Counted from the first letter of the stretch, positions 9,601 through 22,525 are shown. The stretch: 64,000 nucleotides of DNA from Anaeramoeba flamelloides (GCA_027625915.1 JANTQA010000032.1:2170001-2234000); one strand, 5' to 3'. A program made the numbers and translations. The notes: generated by a model not told the origin, from the letters alone.

Positions 9601-12003
9601 ATTTATTACCATTTTTGAAAAATACTTTAATGACTTTTTTTTGATCTTGATTATTTAAAGAATATTACCTTTTTGCTAGATATCCAATCCATTTTTTAAA
9701 TAATCACTTTGGTATCAATAGAATTGTGTTTAATAGTGTCGGTGTCTTTGATTGTTGTTCATGATTTGTGATTTTTTTTTGTCAACAATTTGATATTCTG
9801 AGAATTAAAATCTGATAAGGTATCACCCTGTTTTGGTTGAAAAAAAGTTTTTGTTTCAAAATGTTTGATAGATTCAAGTGATAACCAAAACGTATTCTTA
9901 ATTTTCCCAAAACATTTTCAAGTTTTTTTTTTTAGTTGGTTTATTTTAGATGATCCATATTTTATACTCTCGAGGAGGATTATAATACGATGTTACAAGA
10001 CAGAAAAAAACATTTAATTGATTATTTGTTGAATGAATTATTAAATACTGCAAATTTTAGGTTTTTTTTTTTTGATTATAAAAAGAAATTATCAATTAAA
10101 AACTTTTCGGAAATTCTCGTGCATTTCAATTAACCATTTGTGAAAAAAGGTGAAACCCGATTTTTAATTGGGAGCTTTAATAGAAACTGAAAATGAAAAA
10201 TAAGATCTATTAATAAAAGAAAAAAAAAATGATTGAAGACAAAATGGAGGATTAAACACAATAATAGGTTTTTTAATACTATCTTTTGGTATGGGCTTTT
10301 CTTTGATTGATCAATTTTTTTAAAAATTTGTTCAAAAAATTGACTATTTTTGATCAATCAAAACCACTTGTTAAAATTTCGAGAAGAAATTAGATTTTAA
10401 TTTTGTTTGTTGAATTTATTGAAAATAATATAATGGATTATTATTTGAAGTTAATTGGTTTATTCTTTTAATTGATATTCCTTTTTTGTTTTCTGTGGTT
10501 CTATTAAGATTTCCAATTAAAAATCGTGTTTAACTTTTTTTCCCTCTTTCTCTTTTTTTCCCGAACGGTAAATTTGAGATCGATTTTGTTTGCCTCTTAT
10601 TAAACTTTACCACCATATTATTTTCAAGTATATTTATTTACTTACCTTTAGCTCGACAATGCTTGAATATAAAGTGGAGGTATTGCCCAGTAGGGACTTT
10701 GAGGTTTTTCGAACCTTTTCAAGGTAAATTCAAATTAGTTCGGAGAAATAGTTGTGGAAAAGGTTTTTGTTTCTCCTCAAAAAGTTTTCAAAAAAAAACC
10801 CACAAATTTTTAATTTCAACAAGATCAATTAACTTTTCATTCTTTAAAGCCAATATAGCTCAAAATGGTCTATAAGTAAAAAACAAATCAAATCAAAAAA
10901 ATGGCATTTTAGAAAAAGTGAAATTGGCTGAGATCGCAAGAAAGAAATGGAATTATTTAAACACACAAACCAAACTTGGTTATTTGGTTTTTTCGATTGG
11001 TTATTCAAGAAAAAACCAAAAAAAAATTAAAAAAAGCAAAACCAAACAAAAATTTTGTTGTTTTAAAATTTAACAACAAAATAAATTAAAAAAGGAAAAG
11101 TATTTCGAATTCTTTACCTTGTGAAGCTCTGGTGCAATTAAGAGCAAACCCGTTTAGCAAAATACTTTCTTTTAAACTTTTTCCATGACTTTTTAATATA
11201 TTTACAGAGCTAATTGGATATTTATTTCCTTTTTTCCCTTCAACTTTGACTGCTGACACTGCTTCAACAACCATCTCTGCGAAAAAGTCTGACTGCCTAT
11301 ATCATTTTTGAAGATCCATCAATTTAAATAAATGAAATAAAAGAAAAAGAAAAAGAAGAACAAAAATAAATCAAGAAAAAAGAAAAAGAAAAAGAAAAGG
11401 ATTGAAAAAAAGAAAAAAACACAAAAAAAAACAATTGGAACAGAAAAAGAAAAGGTAAAAGGAAAAATATAAGAAAAAAATTGTATTGAAAAGTTATTAC
11501 ATTCCAATAATCTTCGAGCTCATTGAAGTTTTGGCACAATTAAGGATCACTTCTTTACCAAGATCCTGGACAGATTTTGAAAGGTTTTCTTTAATAAATT
11601 TGACTGCGTGCTTTGCAGCGGTTCTATATCCTGTGATGATATTTGTTGGATGAATACCCTTAATAATAAGATCATAAGCACCTTTTAAAAGCTCTGCGGC
11701 AATTAATACAACGCTTGTTGTTCCGTCTCCTACCTCTCTATCTTGGAGGCCAGCTAATTGAATAATCAATTTTCCTGCTGGATGCTGGACATCTAATTGG
11801 TCAAGGATTGTGGCGCCATCGTTTGTGATTAAAACTTCTCCAATGTCATCGACGAGTAATTTGTCTAACCCTTGTGGCCCTAAGGACGACCTGATGACAT
11901 TAGCAACAGCCATAACTGCGTGAAGATTGTTTTGCCGAACACGGATTCCGCTATCTCTTTCTCCTGCAATAATTGCAGTTCCTGCAACAAATTGGGATTT
12001 CAT
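6688..12003 (-). CDS. CCT1: T-complex protein 1 subunit alpha (CCT1), four exons
   Basis: This is the alpha subunit of the cytosolic group II chaperonin TRiC/CCT, which folds actin, tubulin and other proteins with ATP. Exons on the - strand are 12003-11501, 11296-11118, 8046-7830 and 7447-6688. Joined phases are consistent and give 552 residues, close to the 556 of human TCP1. ATP-site motifs NDGATIL (61-67) and GDGTTS (92-97) are in exon 1, with [17 protein letters not shown] before them. Exon joins restore family sequence: [30 protein letters not shown] and [13 protein letters not shown]. Exon 4 has [17 protein letters not shown] and [10 protein letters not shown], and ends in a Gln/Glu-rich tail. 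The alpha identity rests on the QRESDI.KERI and IHPT..I.GYR segments. Introns are 204, 3071 and 382 bases, all GT-AG. Confidence 0.95.
8214..8745 (-). repeat. 510-540-bp TIR family, copy 2 (inverted)
   Basis: The reverse complement matches 15588-16093: ACAGTTAAAACAG near one end, then AATTGATGATATCTAACC, ATTTGATCGATCAATAATT, TTTTTAACACACTCTTGATT, TTGTAATTTATAAACAATTG and finally GGTGTGTTAAAAAATTTGAATT. The terminal AATTCAAA(A)TTTTTTAACACACC is the family's inverted repeat. It sits wholly inside CCT1 intron 2 and is non-coding. Confidence 0.75.
8885..9079. repeat. Small foldback element
   Basis: TTTCAAATAAAAGGGCAC at 8885-8902 is repeated in inverse orientation at 9060-9079 (GTGTACCCTTTTATTTGAAA) with one or two differences. 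The total length of about 195 bases is typical of a MITE-like foldback. A related end (GTGTGCCCTTTTGTTTGAAA) recurs at about 9549-9570, so the true element may be longer. Confidence 0.5.
10150..10534. repeat. ~390-bp TIR family, copy 1
   Basis: It starts GTGAAACCCGATTTTTAATT and ends in the near inverse TCCAATTAAAAATCGTGTTT. Internal blocks, including TTTTTTAATACTAT and ATAATGGATTATTATTTGAAG, are shared with 25650-26032, and its ends also with 31981-32375. Non-coding; it lies in CCT1 intron 2. Confidence 0.7.
10649..10727 (+). other. Exon-like GC-richer island inside CCT1 intron 2
   Basis: On the + strand a T/C-rich stretch ending in CCTTTAG is followed by about 73 bases open in one frame (reads [21 protein letters not shown]), then GTAAATTC. 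The base composition is unlike the surrounding intron. The opposite strand also has a short open stretch ending at a GTAAGT donor, so the strand is ambiguous. It could be a nested small gene, a captured exon or a decayed fragment; no family is recognised. Confidence 0.25.
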
Positions 12004-15000
12004 TTGTATTTGATTAAATAAGTTTAGACTTCACTGGAAAGAATTGAAAAAATGATTAAATTATAGAAAAAATAAAGAATTCTCTAAAAATAAACACAAC
12101 ATGAAGACACTTCATTCTCACAATAATAAATATTAAAAAAGTAATTTATTCTTAATTTGTAACACAATATTGGTGTATGAGTTTTAAATGGAATTTAATT
12201 TTATGTTTTTTACTTTTTCTTGGAATTACTTTTTTTTTTATTGTTTGAAAAGAATCTTTATCTACTTGATAAATGTATGGTGTAATAAAAATCTTACACC
12301 TTTAGGAACGAGTAACCATTATAGTCAGTATCAATTTTGAGGAACATACTTTTCTTGAAAGTTAAAAAAAAAAAATCTCAAATTAAGGCACATAAAATTC
12401 TCAAATTAAAGCAAATTTGTTCAATTTTCTTTTTTACACAAATTATTTTTCTTCGATTGTATTTTTTTAAGATTAATTTATCATTTTTTTTTATGTTAAA
12501 TATTGATCAAAGCTTGTGGTTTAAAAGTAGTATTGACTAAATTTCTATTTTTTCCTCGAGGTAAAAAAGTAATTATTTAAATTGAAATCAATTAAACTTG
12601 TTTAAAAATCTACTTTTTGAACTATCAAGAAATGAGTTATCCTTTAAAAAAGAATTAATTTTTCACAAAAAAGATTTGATCTTTATCTTTTCTTAATTTT
12701 AAATTGGAAAATAATAGGAAAAGTTTTCATATTTGCTCTAATTTCACCTTTTCTTTTATTAAAAATAATACCAAAGACAAATAATTATCAAATTATTGAA
12801 GATGATTTCTTTTTTAATTATAAAAGAGAATATAAATGAAATAAATAAAAAATTAATTTTTATATATCAAATACTTTGATAATTTGGATTAACAGTAGAT
12901 AAAGATAAAACAGAAATTTCAAAAGATTTATCAAGAATTAAATATTTGCAAATTTTTTGAGAAAAAAAAGTCACATATATTATATAATCTGAAAAGGGCA
13001 AAAAGAAACTAATAACAATTCTAAATAGTTATTCATAAATAATCTACTGTAAAATAATTTGAAAATTAGATTATTAATTTTTTTTTTATATAAAGTCAAT
13101 TAACATATGGATTAGAAATATAGAACTATAGAATAACAATCTTAAATTATTTAAAATCTTGGTTTGGCACCTTTATTACTGAAATATGTAAAAAAAAAAA
13201 AAAAAAAAATGGAAATGTACTAGTTCCTATATATAAAAGAGAATTGAAATTTGAACTTTTTCTTCATTTCAATTAATAAATTGAAATTTAATTTCAAACA
13301 TAACTTAAAAAATATATCTACCTTATCTAAAAAAAATAATAATATTTAATCAAAGAATTAACATTAAAATTAATCACAATTCATGGAATTTAAATCTTCT
13401 TAAAAAAATAAAGTTATAATTATAATTATAAGGATTGAGTGAATTCTATTAGTTAAAAATGTTATTGGTATTTAATTTAATTTTAAATAATTGAGAATAA
13501 CCTTCAATTGGACTCAAAAGTTTTGAATTTTGGAAAATTGCATTTATTTTTATTTTAATTTCAAAAATAAAAAAAAAGAGATTTCTTATAAATCTCTTTT
13601 AATTTCTAAACTTTTAAAAAAGCTAGGGACTTTACGACCCCACCCCCCTAAAATATTTCACAATAATGAAAAATTAAAAATGTTTATTTAAAATATAAAA
13701 AATATTAAGTTATACATCAAACTCAACAATTCGAAAATTCAGAAAATTTAATAATTTCTTAAATATATAATAATAATTAATAAATAAAAAATTGAATAAC
13801 TTTTGTACTTTATGTTTAAAAAATGAAAATACACAAATAATATAAAATATTGATCACTTTTTATAGGTAATTTCTACCTATGAAAAGGATATATTGATAT
13901 TTTTTAAGAAATTAAAAGAAGTTAATTTTAATGAAATAACTTTAAACTATGAAAGCTTAAAAATTATTTTCATAAAACAATAAAGTAAAAAAATATTATT
14001 TACAGCTTAAATTCAAGTAATAGTATGTAAGTATAATAATTTAAGAGTATAATTCTCACTTACTGGCTAAACAAAAAAAAATTTTTTTTAATTATAAAAT
14101 ATTTATATTTTTCAAAAATCACACTTTGAGTATTTTCATTCAAGCTTGTTTGAATCAATAAAATTGGGTACATAAAACCTTATTTTAAATATATATATTT
14201 ATATATATAAATATAAATAAATAAATGAACTATTTAACTCTTCATAGAGTTAAAAAAAATATTATTATTTATTTTTCTTGGAAATATTTATCAAATTTCT
14301 TGAAATTTAAAAGATAGTACATTATTCTTTATCAAATATTCAGAGTTCAAATGGGGAATGAATACTTTTTTAAAAAATCTTTTTGATAATATTTGATATT
14401 TTTTCGTTGTGTTCATTATTAGATTAAATTAATTATATATGTTTCACAAGATTTAAAAAGTAGATAAATAGGTAATAAAGTTTATTGGTAATTATAATCT
14501 CTTGGTTATTACTAATGAACTGAACTAATTAAGATTGGGTTCTTAATTATTTGTTTTGTAATAATGGAATCAAAAAGTTTATATTCTGTTATAAGTTATT
14601 GTTTTTTGTTTTAAAAAAGTATCATTATAATATTTTTTAAATGTTTGGGGATTTTTTAGATAAAAAAATTTCAGTCTTGGGTTTACATTTTATGGTTAAT
14701 TGAATTAAATATTTTTAGAAAGATTAAATGTATATTAGAAATAAAAGTATTTTTTTATATTTATAAACTCAAATCACTTTACCAGATTTTGCCTTAATGC
14801 GTTTTTCAATTTTTTTTTGATACAACATAATTATTTGGTAATTTTTTAAAAAATGTAGTGATATGTTAACTAATCACTGGATAAAAACATGTAGTTCAGA
14901 ATTTATTGAAACAGTGAAAATGAATGTATAAAAATACTATTGATTTCTATTGGAATTATATTTCATCTTCAATTGAAGATCAAAATGAGAATTCTTTTTT

Positions 15001-17076
15001 AAATTTATAGCGAAGAGTATTATGTTATATATATAATTCTGGTTAACTAGTGACACCATCTTTGGGCCTCTGAATACGAAATATAAACTAAAATACATGT
15101 AATTTTTATTTATTAATGATAATGTTTTCATCAGGTTTTTGCCCCCCTGTAAATTAAAGAGAAGTGTGATATAGTTTTATAGACAACCTTATAGATTGTA
15201 GTGAATTGTTGCAATATGGTGAAATATTTAAGACTATTATCAAGAATTGTGTAAAAATATTTAATTCTACTCAATTATCTAAACCATTTAAAAAAAATAA
15301 TAAATAATGCTTTTGTTTATCTCGAGAATTCAAAAGAAGTTTCAAGAAATTGTATTTTAATTTCTCAAGTAAAAAAACCTAATAGTTGTTTTCCAGAATT
15401 CAAAATATTTGTATTATAATCTTTAATTTTACTAAATTCTTTCATATACCTGAAAACCTACCCATAGTTGCCAAACTTTAAATTTATCCTAACAATTATT
15501 TTATCAATTGATTATATATGTAGAGAAGTCAATCCATTTTTTCTACTCTTTAAAAAATAGATAAAAAGTAAATTAAAATTCAAAATTTTTAACACGTATA
15601 ATATAGTTAATCGGTCACAATAATATAATTCCATTCAAATCACAAATAATTCTGATATTTTTAAAAATATGAAAATCACTTTTTCATTGTTTTCATTTAT
15701 GTTTTATTTTTCGAATTTTGTATATTGTTTCCTTAGATCTAAATATTTTTTTCATCTGATTGGTATTAGATAAAAGTTAAGCCCCTCAATGAAGAATAGC
15801 TCAAATAAAATTAGTTGGTGGTATCTAAAATTTTGATCGATCAATATAACTAATAGTATTTAAACAAATTTACTTATGAATTTTGTTTTTAACTCATCTC
15901 CAAAATTTTTAACACACTCTCGATTTATTAGCATTGTTAATAATTTATTTTTTGTTTTGTGATTATTGTAATTTATAAACAATTGTTGAAATTTCAATTA
16001 ATGAATGGTTCTAATTTGGTATTTCTTGGAGAGTTTAATAAATAGATTTTTTTTTTAAAAAATCAAATTTTGGTGTGTTAAAAATTTTGAATTGGTGTTT
16101 ATTTTTTAACTTCCAAGAAAAAAAATAGATAATAATTTTTTTTATTCAATTAAACATTAAAGTTTACAACTCATTACTCTATCCAAATAATAACCGGCTT
16201 TAATAGCGACTCAATTGATTTTAATGATAAAATGGGCTCTTTGAATTTATAAATTATCTATGATATTATAAGGATATTATTATTTTATTCTAATAGTATG
16301 ATTATTTTTCTTCTTCTCTTTTTTTTTTATTTTGGTAAAATTTTCTTTAATTACTCCTTTAGCCATCATCAATAATGATAAATAATTTGTTTTTTCACTT
16401 TTTAAGAATATATATTAGATTGGTTCGATTTACTTGATACTGGTACCAACTATTCTATCGGGCCTATTCTCAACTTTATTTATTTATTTATTTATTCTTT
16501 AAAGTCCCATTATCAAAAAGAATTTATATTTGAAAATTTTTTGAGCGCCTTTGAAGAAACAAATTTATTATTAATTTCCATGGTATAAATTTTGATAATT
16601 TTTTTTTAAAAATTAGTATTTTTTTCTTTCTCGTCCAAAAATCCTAAAGTATTAGAGATTTCAGTTAGTCTCCAAAATTTATTTAGATACTTATGTGAAT
16701 TATTTTTTTCAGTCAAATTAATTTTTTTATTTGAAAAAAGAAAAAAAGAAAGAGGGTTATTATAAATATTTTATTATTAAAAAAAAAAAAATGTTTATTT
16801 TTAGAGATTATTTTGTAAATCAAAGTGATTTAAAAATGTTTAAATATATAAAATACTTTAATTATTCTTACTAAAGTACTTTTAGAAAGGTGCAACCAAA
16901 AAGTTTACAAAGATATCTTTAAAACAATAAGTAAACTTCATAAAGTTATTTTTAGAACTTTCTTTATAAAAAATACTCTTTTGGTCACACATTTTTAAAA
17001 TGACCCTAATAATAAAATTCATTTTATTCTTCATATTTTTAAGTTTTTTGAGTTGTTTTCTAAATCCTAATTTTTG
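12004..17076. other. 5-kb AT-rich intergenic region
   Basis: No supported gene. It contains a small piece of the hairpin MITE family (about 12345-12430, with TCTCAAATTAAGGCACA), a C-rich spot at 13638-13649, long stretches of simple AT sequence, and one complete copy of the 510-540-bp TIR family (15588-16093). CCT1 promoter elements are expected next to 12004, but I see no motif I can name. Confidence 0.6.
15588..16093 (+). repeat. 510-540-bp TIR family, copy 3 (best preserved)
   Basis: It begins AATTCAAAATTTTTAACACG and ends GTGTGTTAAAAATTTTGAATT, so the terminal inverted repeat is about 20 bases. A second internal TTTTTAACACACT sits at about 15906. Conserved blocks AAATTAGTTGGTGGTATCTA, TTTGATCGATCAATA and TTGTAATTTATAAACAATTG align with the other copies. 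No coding capacity, so it would be a non-autonomous DNA element. Confidence 0.8.
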
Positions 17077-17931
17077 TTAAAATTGATTATCATTTGCCTC
17101 AATTTCGTTTTCAATTAGATCTTCTTCTTCGAGAATTAATTGAGTTTGTTGTCCAACAAAATTCCAATCAGGATCTAATCCAAATTTAAAATTGTGTTTT
17201 TCAGATAAATATAATTGCCCTTCAACTTGCTCTTGGCCATTAAGTTTAATAAGACCGAACCTCCCTTCAAATTCTTTGTTATTAAAGTTGTTTCCATCTT
17301 GAGAATAATAACTCGTGATACTATCCATATCACTAATAACATTATCGCTTATAAAACTATTTAACTCTGATTCGTCGGTTTCATCAAAGAAACCATCTGA
17401 AGATGTTCGGTCAAATTCAAAACGATCAGGTGTGATTTCTTGTTCTATAAGATCCTCCTCTCGTTCCGAAACCAAAAAAACTTCTTTTTTTTCATTATTT
17501 TCTTGATTTGTTTCGATTGGTTTTAAAAGATCAGAATTTTTTGTTTTTTGATTTGTGACCATTTCTTTGTTTTGTTGTTTTTTTTTTAAATCTTCTTTTT
17601 GTTGTACTTGTTTTGTGTCTTCTTTCTCATTTACATTTACAATTTCGTTTTTTAAAGAAGTGCCTTTTGAAATAGGAACCAAAACAGGCATAATTTGGAT
17701 ATTGGTTGTTGGGTTATTGTTTTCTTTTTTTTTTTTTTTTTCTGTTTTAGATTGCTTCTTTTCATTCAGTTTTATTGTTGTTTCCTTTTTTTCTATTGAA
17801 CAAAAACCAAGAGAATTTAGATTCTTGACAAGGAAAAAGGCTTCTCCCTCGTCTCCTCCCTGGTCAAAGACATCGGAAATAAGTGAAAGATCACCTTCTT
17901 TACTGAAAAAATCTCCCATTTGATTTGTCAA
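17077..17931 (-). CDS. Unrecognised acidic 284-residue protein
   Basis: A single uninterrupted frame starting at MTNQMGDFFSKEGDL, with coding-like base composition. The N-terminal 60 residues are acidic and hydrophobic (LSLISDVFDQGGDEGEAFFLVKNL). The middle (about residues 55-155) is low-complexity Lys/Asn/Gln/Glu. The C-terminal half is acidic with Ser/Asp clusters (TSSDGFFDETDESELNSF) and a more ordered segment near residues 225-265 (RFGLIKLNGQEQVEGQLYLSEKHNFKFGLDPDW, split here only for description), followed by an acidic tail. No domain is recognised. The start is the first Met after a stretch of stops. It stands alone between large non-coding regions. Confidence 0.75.
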   Translation of the reverse strand: MTNQMGDFFSKEGDLSLISDVFDQGGDEGEAFFLVKNLNSLGFCSIEKKETTIKLNEKKQSKTEKKKKKENNNPTTNIQIMPVLVPISKGTSLKNEIVNVNEKEDTKQVQQKEDLKKKQQNKEMVTNQKTKNSDLLKPIETNQENNEKKEVFLVSEREEDLIEQEITPDRFEFDRTSSDGFFDETDESELNSFISDNVISDMDSITSYYSQDGNNFNNKEFEGRFGLIKLNGQEQVEGQLYLSEKHNFKFGLDPDWNFVGQQTQLILEEEDLIENEIEANDNQF

Positions 17932-20900
17932 AAATGAAAAAATGATCTAAAATTAACAAAAACCTTTTTATTTTGATGTGGTTTGTAACTCACAATAATT
18001 ATTATTTAGTGGTAAAAACTGGCCAAGGCATAAAATGGAAACAAGAATACTCTATTGAGAAATGTTAACTTTTATAGGGATAAGAGTCGAACATAGAAAA
18101 GTATAAGTGCATAATAAGTTGCAATTGGGTTTAAATCAAATTAATGAAACAACGTTAAAGTGTCTATAAAAATTAGATTCATAAAGTCGTATTATTGGTT
18201 GATCTTATCAATTAAAAAACATCATATATATTAGTAAAAAACTCAAGACTTTCAGAAAAAAAAATCATTGTCTGTTTACAAATTTCAAGGTTGAATTATC
18301 AAAATTCAGACAATTAAAGTTGAAAAATGTCTTTCTTAAATTTATCTTGAAATATAGATTGGTGAATAAAAAATTCATTTTTTTAAAAAAATCATTAAGT
18401 AACTTTTAAGGTATTTAAAAAAAAGTGTGGCATTTTTTTGTACATTTTATAATAAATCATCGTTGTTAGTGGAGGTATTCGTTATTTGACCAGACCAAAT
18501 TAAGTTTAATATTAATACCGATTGAATCAATTACTATGGTGTTTATTTCAAAATATGTGAATTGAAATATATCCAAAAAATGAAAAAACAATTAGACTTT
18601 TTTTTGGTGAAAACAATGCAAACCAAATTTCAAAATGACTTGAGAGTTTTTTTTTATTTTTTTTTTACTTTTTTTTATTTTATATCGTGATGAAAAATAA
18701 TTATTTCTAGTATATAGAACTAAATATTATAATAGTGATTTTTTTTTTTATAATAAATAAATTCAATTTATAATGATATTTATTTTCAAAATTTAATTTT
18801 TAATGGGTCAATGATTTTGAAATATAATTTATAACGAATTTTGATATTAAAAAAAAAATATAAATTTGGAAATAGTACAAATTATATTTTAAAGAATCAA
18901 ATGTAGTCATATGTTTTCAATTTTATTTGAAAATTTGTTGAGATTAAAAAAGTTATGAAAACATTTTTTTCTATCAAAAAGAAAATAATAAAGACCAATT
19001 TTCACACCTCAAGAAATATCAGATCATATCAAGTTCAGTATTTTTAATATATTTTATTTAAGTAATACAATACTCAGAAACAAATTGAATAGTTATCAAG
19101 AATCAATAAATTGTAGATAATTATTTTGGATATTTAAATACTTTTTTGAAGATTAAGTTGAATTGTGTCCTTTAAAATAATTTTGCCCCATTATCTTGGA
19201 ATTAACTTAGATTATTTTGACCCAGTATTTTTACACAGATCAGAATGATTGATGTTACAACTAATTTTTTAAAGGAAACAAAAATAATCAATTTTATTTT
19301 TTTTTTTAATTTCAAAGATTTTCTCAATACCCATCAACATAAAAACCAAAGTTTTTTTGGGATATTTATGTTAAATTTTTTTTAAATAATTGAATAATAT
19401 TGTTTTGAGTTTCTATTCTTAAGATTTAGAAACATTATTTAAAAAATAATTACAAAAACATCTATTTATAAGTGTCTATATTAGTAAAAAAATACAATAA
19501 TTGATTGTAGTATAGTATTTATAATAGTTTTTATGGTTATATAAACTAGAAAAAATATATTATTCAGAACAAATTACAACCTACTTTAATTATAGATAAA
19601 TATATAATTGCACTAATCCCATACACTACATAAATTAATAATTAAATGAGAGTGGTGTTGTATTGATATGGTTATAATACGAAAAGAATGCGCTTTTAAA
19701 TTAGATTTATTCTCTTAAAAATAATCATTTACTTGGTATTTTATGATAAATTTTTGTATTTTTTTGAAAAATAGATAACAATAAAGTATAAATATGAATG
19801 TAAAACTACAATTTTATAATTTTAAAATGGGTGATAATATGTTTTTAATTTTAAAAAGTATCAATCGAATTCCTTATAAATTTGAAATCAAACAATAAAT
19901 AGAAATAGTTCATATAAAATGAAATTTTCACAAAAATTTTATTTTAAATCTGATAAAAATCATTTCACATTAAACAGAAAAAATATTATCTTGAGCCTTT
20001 TGCTTTTTTGAATTTAAAAAAAAATTATTAACTACACTTTTTTTTGAATTGTAAAGTTCTCATCAATTTGAAGGATTACTTCTTTCGTTTAATATATTTA
20101 ACTCTATCATTAAAATTCCCATATTATTAGGAAAGTTAAAGTGTACTCTTTCAAATGTTTTTTCGAATAACTGTTAATAAAATTAAAAAAAAATTATATT
20201 TAAAAAACATTCTGATATAATGAGGGTCAATTTTGTCCATATAGGATAAAATACTATTAGAGCATCGTGTTTTTTGTTGGTAAGCATTTTTTTTTGGGAA
20301 TAGTATTAATGTATGATTGGTATTATCTTTACAGTGGGTTAATACCTATCAATTAAAAAAATAAAATTTTAGATTTTAAGACATTTTAGAAGCGAATAAG
20401 GATTAAAAAACAAAAAAACTATTTTCAAATACTGATATATTGACTCAAATCAAACTATATATATATATATATATATATAACTAAATTCCATAATAAATGG
20501 CCCATCTTGCATTTGAATAATGAATTGCTTTTGTATCGTTTGGAAGTTTTTCCTCCCACAATGAAAAGTTTGCAAATAAATTATTTTTTCTCTTTTTTTA
20601 TTTTTTCAACAGTGTTTTGTTAAAATGGAAAATCAAAATGAAAAAATGGAAAGAAGTAATAGATGAATTAAGGAAAAAATTGGTTTCAAATATGAAAAAG
20701 AAATTATATCTAGTTATTCAAATGGAAGGAGAATCAATAAATGTGTTTTTTTACTTTTTTAAATATTCTATTTTTTATGTAAAGCTTCTTTCAAAATAAA
20801 TATCCCAATTTTTTTTAACAGTCTTATTTATTTCTTTTTCTTTTATTTTTAGACAAATAATAAATATCTCTTGAGTATTGTATTGAATATTAAAATCAAA

Positions 20901-22252
20901 ATTTTTAGATTATAATAGATAACTTCAATTATTAAAAAAATGTTTTTATTTAAAATTTGATTTTTATTGGACCAATTATTATAAGTGATAGTTTTATTTC
21001 AAACTTCTGATAGATTTAAAAGAAGAGAAATATTATAATTACATGATTTTTGGAAGTAATTTTCTTTTAATCAAATAATTTTATCATTTTTTAATTTTTT
21101 TTTTTAATTATTTATCATTTTATTTCTCCAATTCCCAAATTTATTTCTTTCCAATTATATAATATTTTTTCCAATTATTTGTATTCTTACAAATTTTGGT
21201 TTAGTGAAATAAAAAAACATATAAGGCTTGGGTGTTGTATCTAACGCATTATTTGGTTATTAATTGTTCATAAGTTTCAAAAAAATTAACAATGCGATTT
21301 TTTGATCGACTCATTTCATCAGTGTATACATGCATATTTTTCTTTTTTGGTCTTATGTGTAATCACTTTTTATTTAAAAAAGAAATAAAAACATTTTAAA
21401 TTTGTAATTTAAATGTTGATTAATTTTCAATTGTTTTCAAAACTGCAAGAAATTGTAATTATTTCCTACTCCTATTGATTTTGGGTATATTAATATTTTT
21501 AAAATGGTGTTTATAAAATAAAACTGTAAAAAAACAACTTGAAATAATATTATTTGTTAAAATTTTATCAGAAATATTAGAGTTTTATCTAAAAGAGTTT
21601 TCTAAATCTTTCTTCATCTTTTAATAAACCTATTTGAAATCATAAGTTTTTATGTATCTGGGAATTTAGATAAAGATTTTATTTTACAACACATCGGGTA
21701 AAAAATATGAGTTTTGTTTACTTTAATAAAATAAGATTTAAATAGAACCTATGAATGATTTCCAAATGAAATAAGAATTTTCCCACTTCTATTTTATATT
21801 TTAAAACTACGTAAGAATTTGAGATAAATAACTCTACAATTAAAAGTTTTAATAACAATTTTAAATTATTTTTTCTAAAAGGGGTTTTCTAGTTCTTTAA
21901 ATGTTTTTAACAATCATAAAGGTATTAAATTTAAATATAATATATTTTGAAAAATTAACTCAAGAATTGATTTTATAAAAATGGGCCCAAAAACAAAATT
22001 TATAAAACGAAAATAATTAAAAAAAAAATAAATTGTTTGAGAAATATATTTATAAAATTTTAAACATTCCATCAATGAAAGATGGTAAAAGGGAGTTACA
22101 ATTGAGAAACTCTACCTATCACTTTTTTATCAAAAAAACGTGAGAAAAAATAAAATAAGATATAAAAAATCAATAAAAAAATATAAATATTAAAAAAAAA
22201 AAAATATTTAAAATCCACCAACACCACCAATGTAAAATAAAATAAAAAGAAT

Positions 22253-22293
22253 AAAAAAAAAAAAAAAATTAAGGTGCAAATAATGTTTGCACC
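22253..22293 (-). terminator. Hairpin followed by long T tract (possible Pol III-type 3' end)
   Basis: On the - strand GGTGCAAA and TTTGCACC form an 8-bp stem around the loop CATTA (22293-22273), followed by TTAA and a long T run. Upstream on the same strand are GGTGG-rich segments. This is the shape of a 3' end of a small RNA, but no upstream RNA family is recognised, and the location in the 3' flank of the neighbouring gene allows a UTR hairpin instead. Confidence 0.3.
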
Positions 22294-22470
22294 ATCCACT
22301 AATTCCACCAAATAAAGAAGTAATAAAAAAAAATAGATATATAAAATAAAATCAATTCACAAAGCCATCATATAATGAACCAAGCAAAGATATTTAAAAA
22401 GAAAAGAAGAAAAGAAAAAAAAGTTTGAAAATTAAGTAAAAAAAAAGAAAAAAGAAACAACAACTAAGAA

Positions 22471-22525
22471 AGAAAAGAATAGAAAAGAATAGATACGGAT
22501 AGAAAAGAATAGAAAAGAATAGAAA
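22471..22525. repeat. Short tandem repeat, 10-bp unit
   Basis: Five units of AGAAAAGAAT, the third diverged to AGATACGGAT. It lies 3' of the poly-Gln gene. Confidence 0.9.

Larger units (their letters stand above)
8047..11117 (-). other. CCT1 intron 2, 3.07 kb, repeat-laden
   Basis: It is bounded by GTAAAG and AAAAAG on the - strand and is about ten times longer than the neighbouring introns. It contains an inverted copy of the 510-540-bp TIR family (8214-8745), a small foldback (8885-9079), one copy of the roughly 390-bp TIR family (10150-10534) and two less AT-rich islands (about 9106-9400 and 10640-10870) with exon-like signals on the + strand. Confidence 0.85.

Noticed and set aside
11319-11539. 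Phe-rich frames in CCT1 intron 1
   Set aside because: They are low-complexity translations of T/C-rich intron sequence with flanking splice sites confirmed by the CCT1 protein alignment.
20617-20799. 60-codon Lys-rich frame after a TTTTCAACAG acceptor-like site
   Set aside because: The upstream open stretch (20490-20590) cannot be joined to it in a consistent phase, and the codon content is mostly A-rich; I mention it only within the regional entry.
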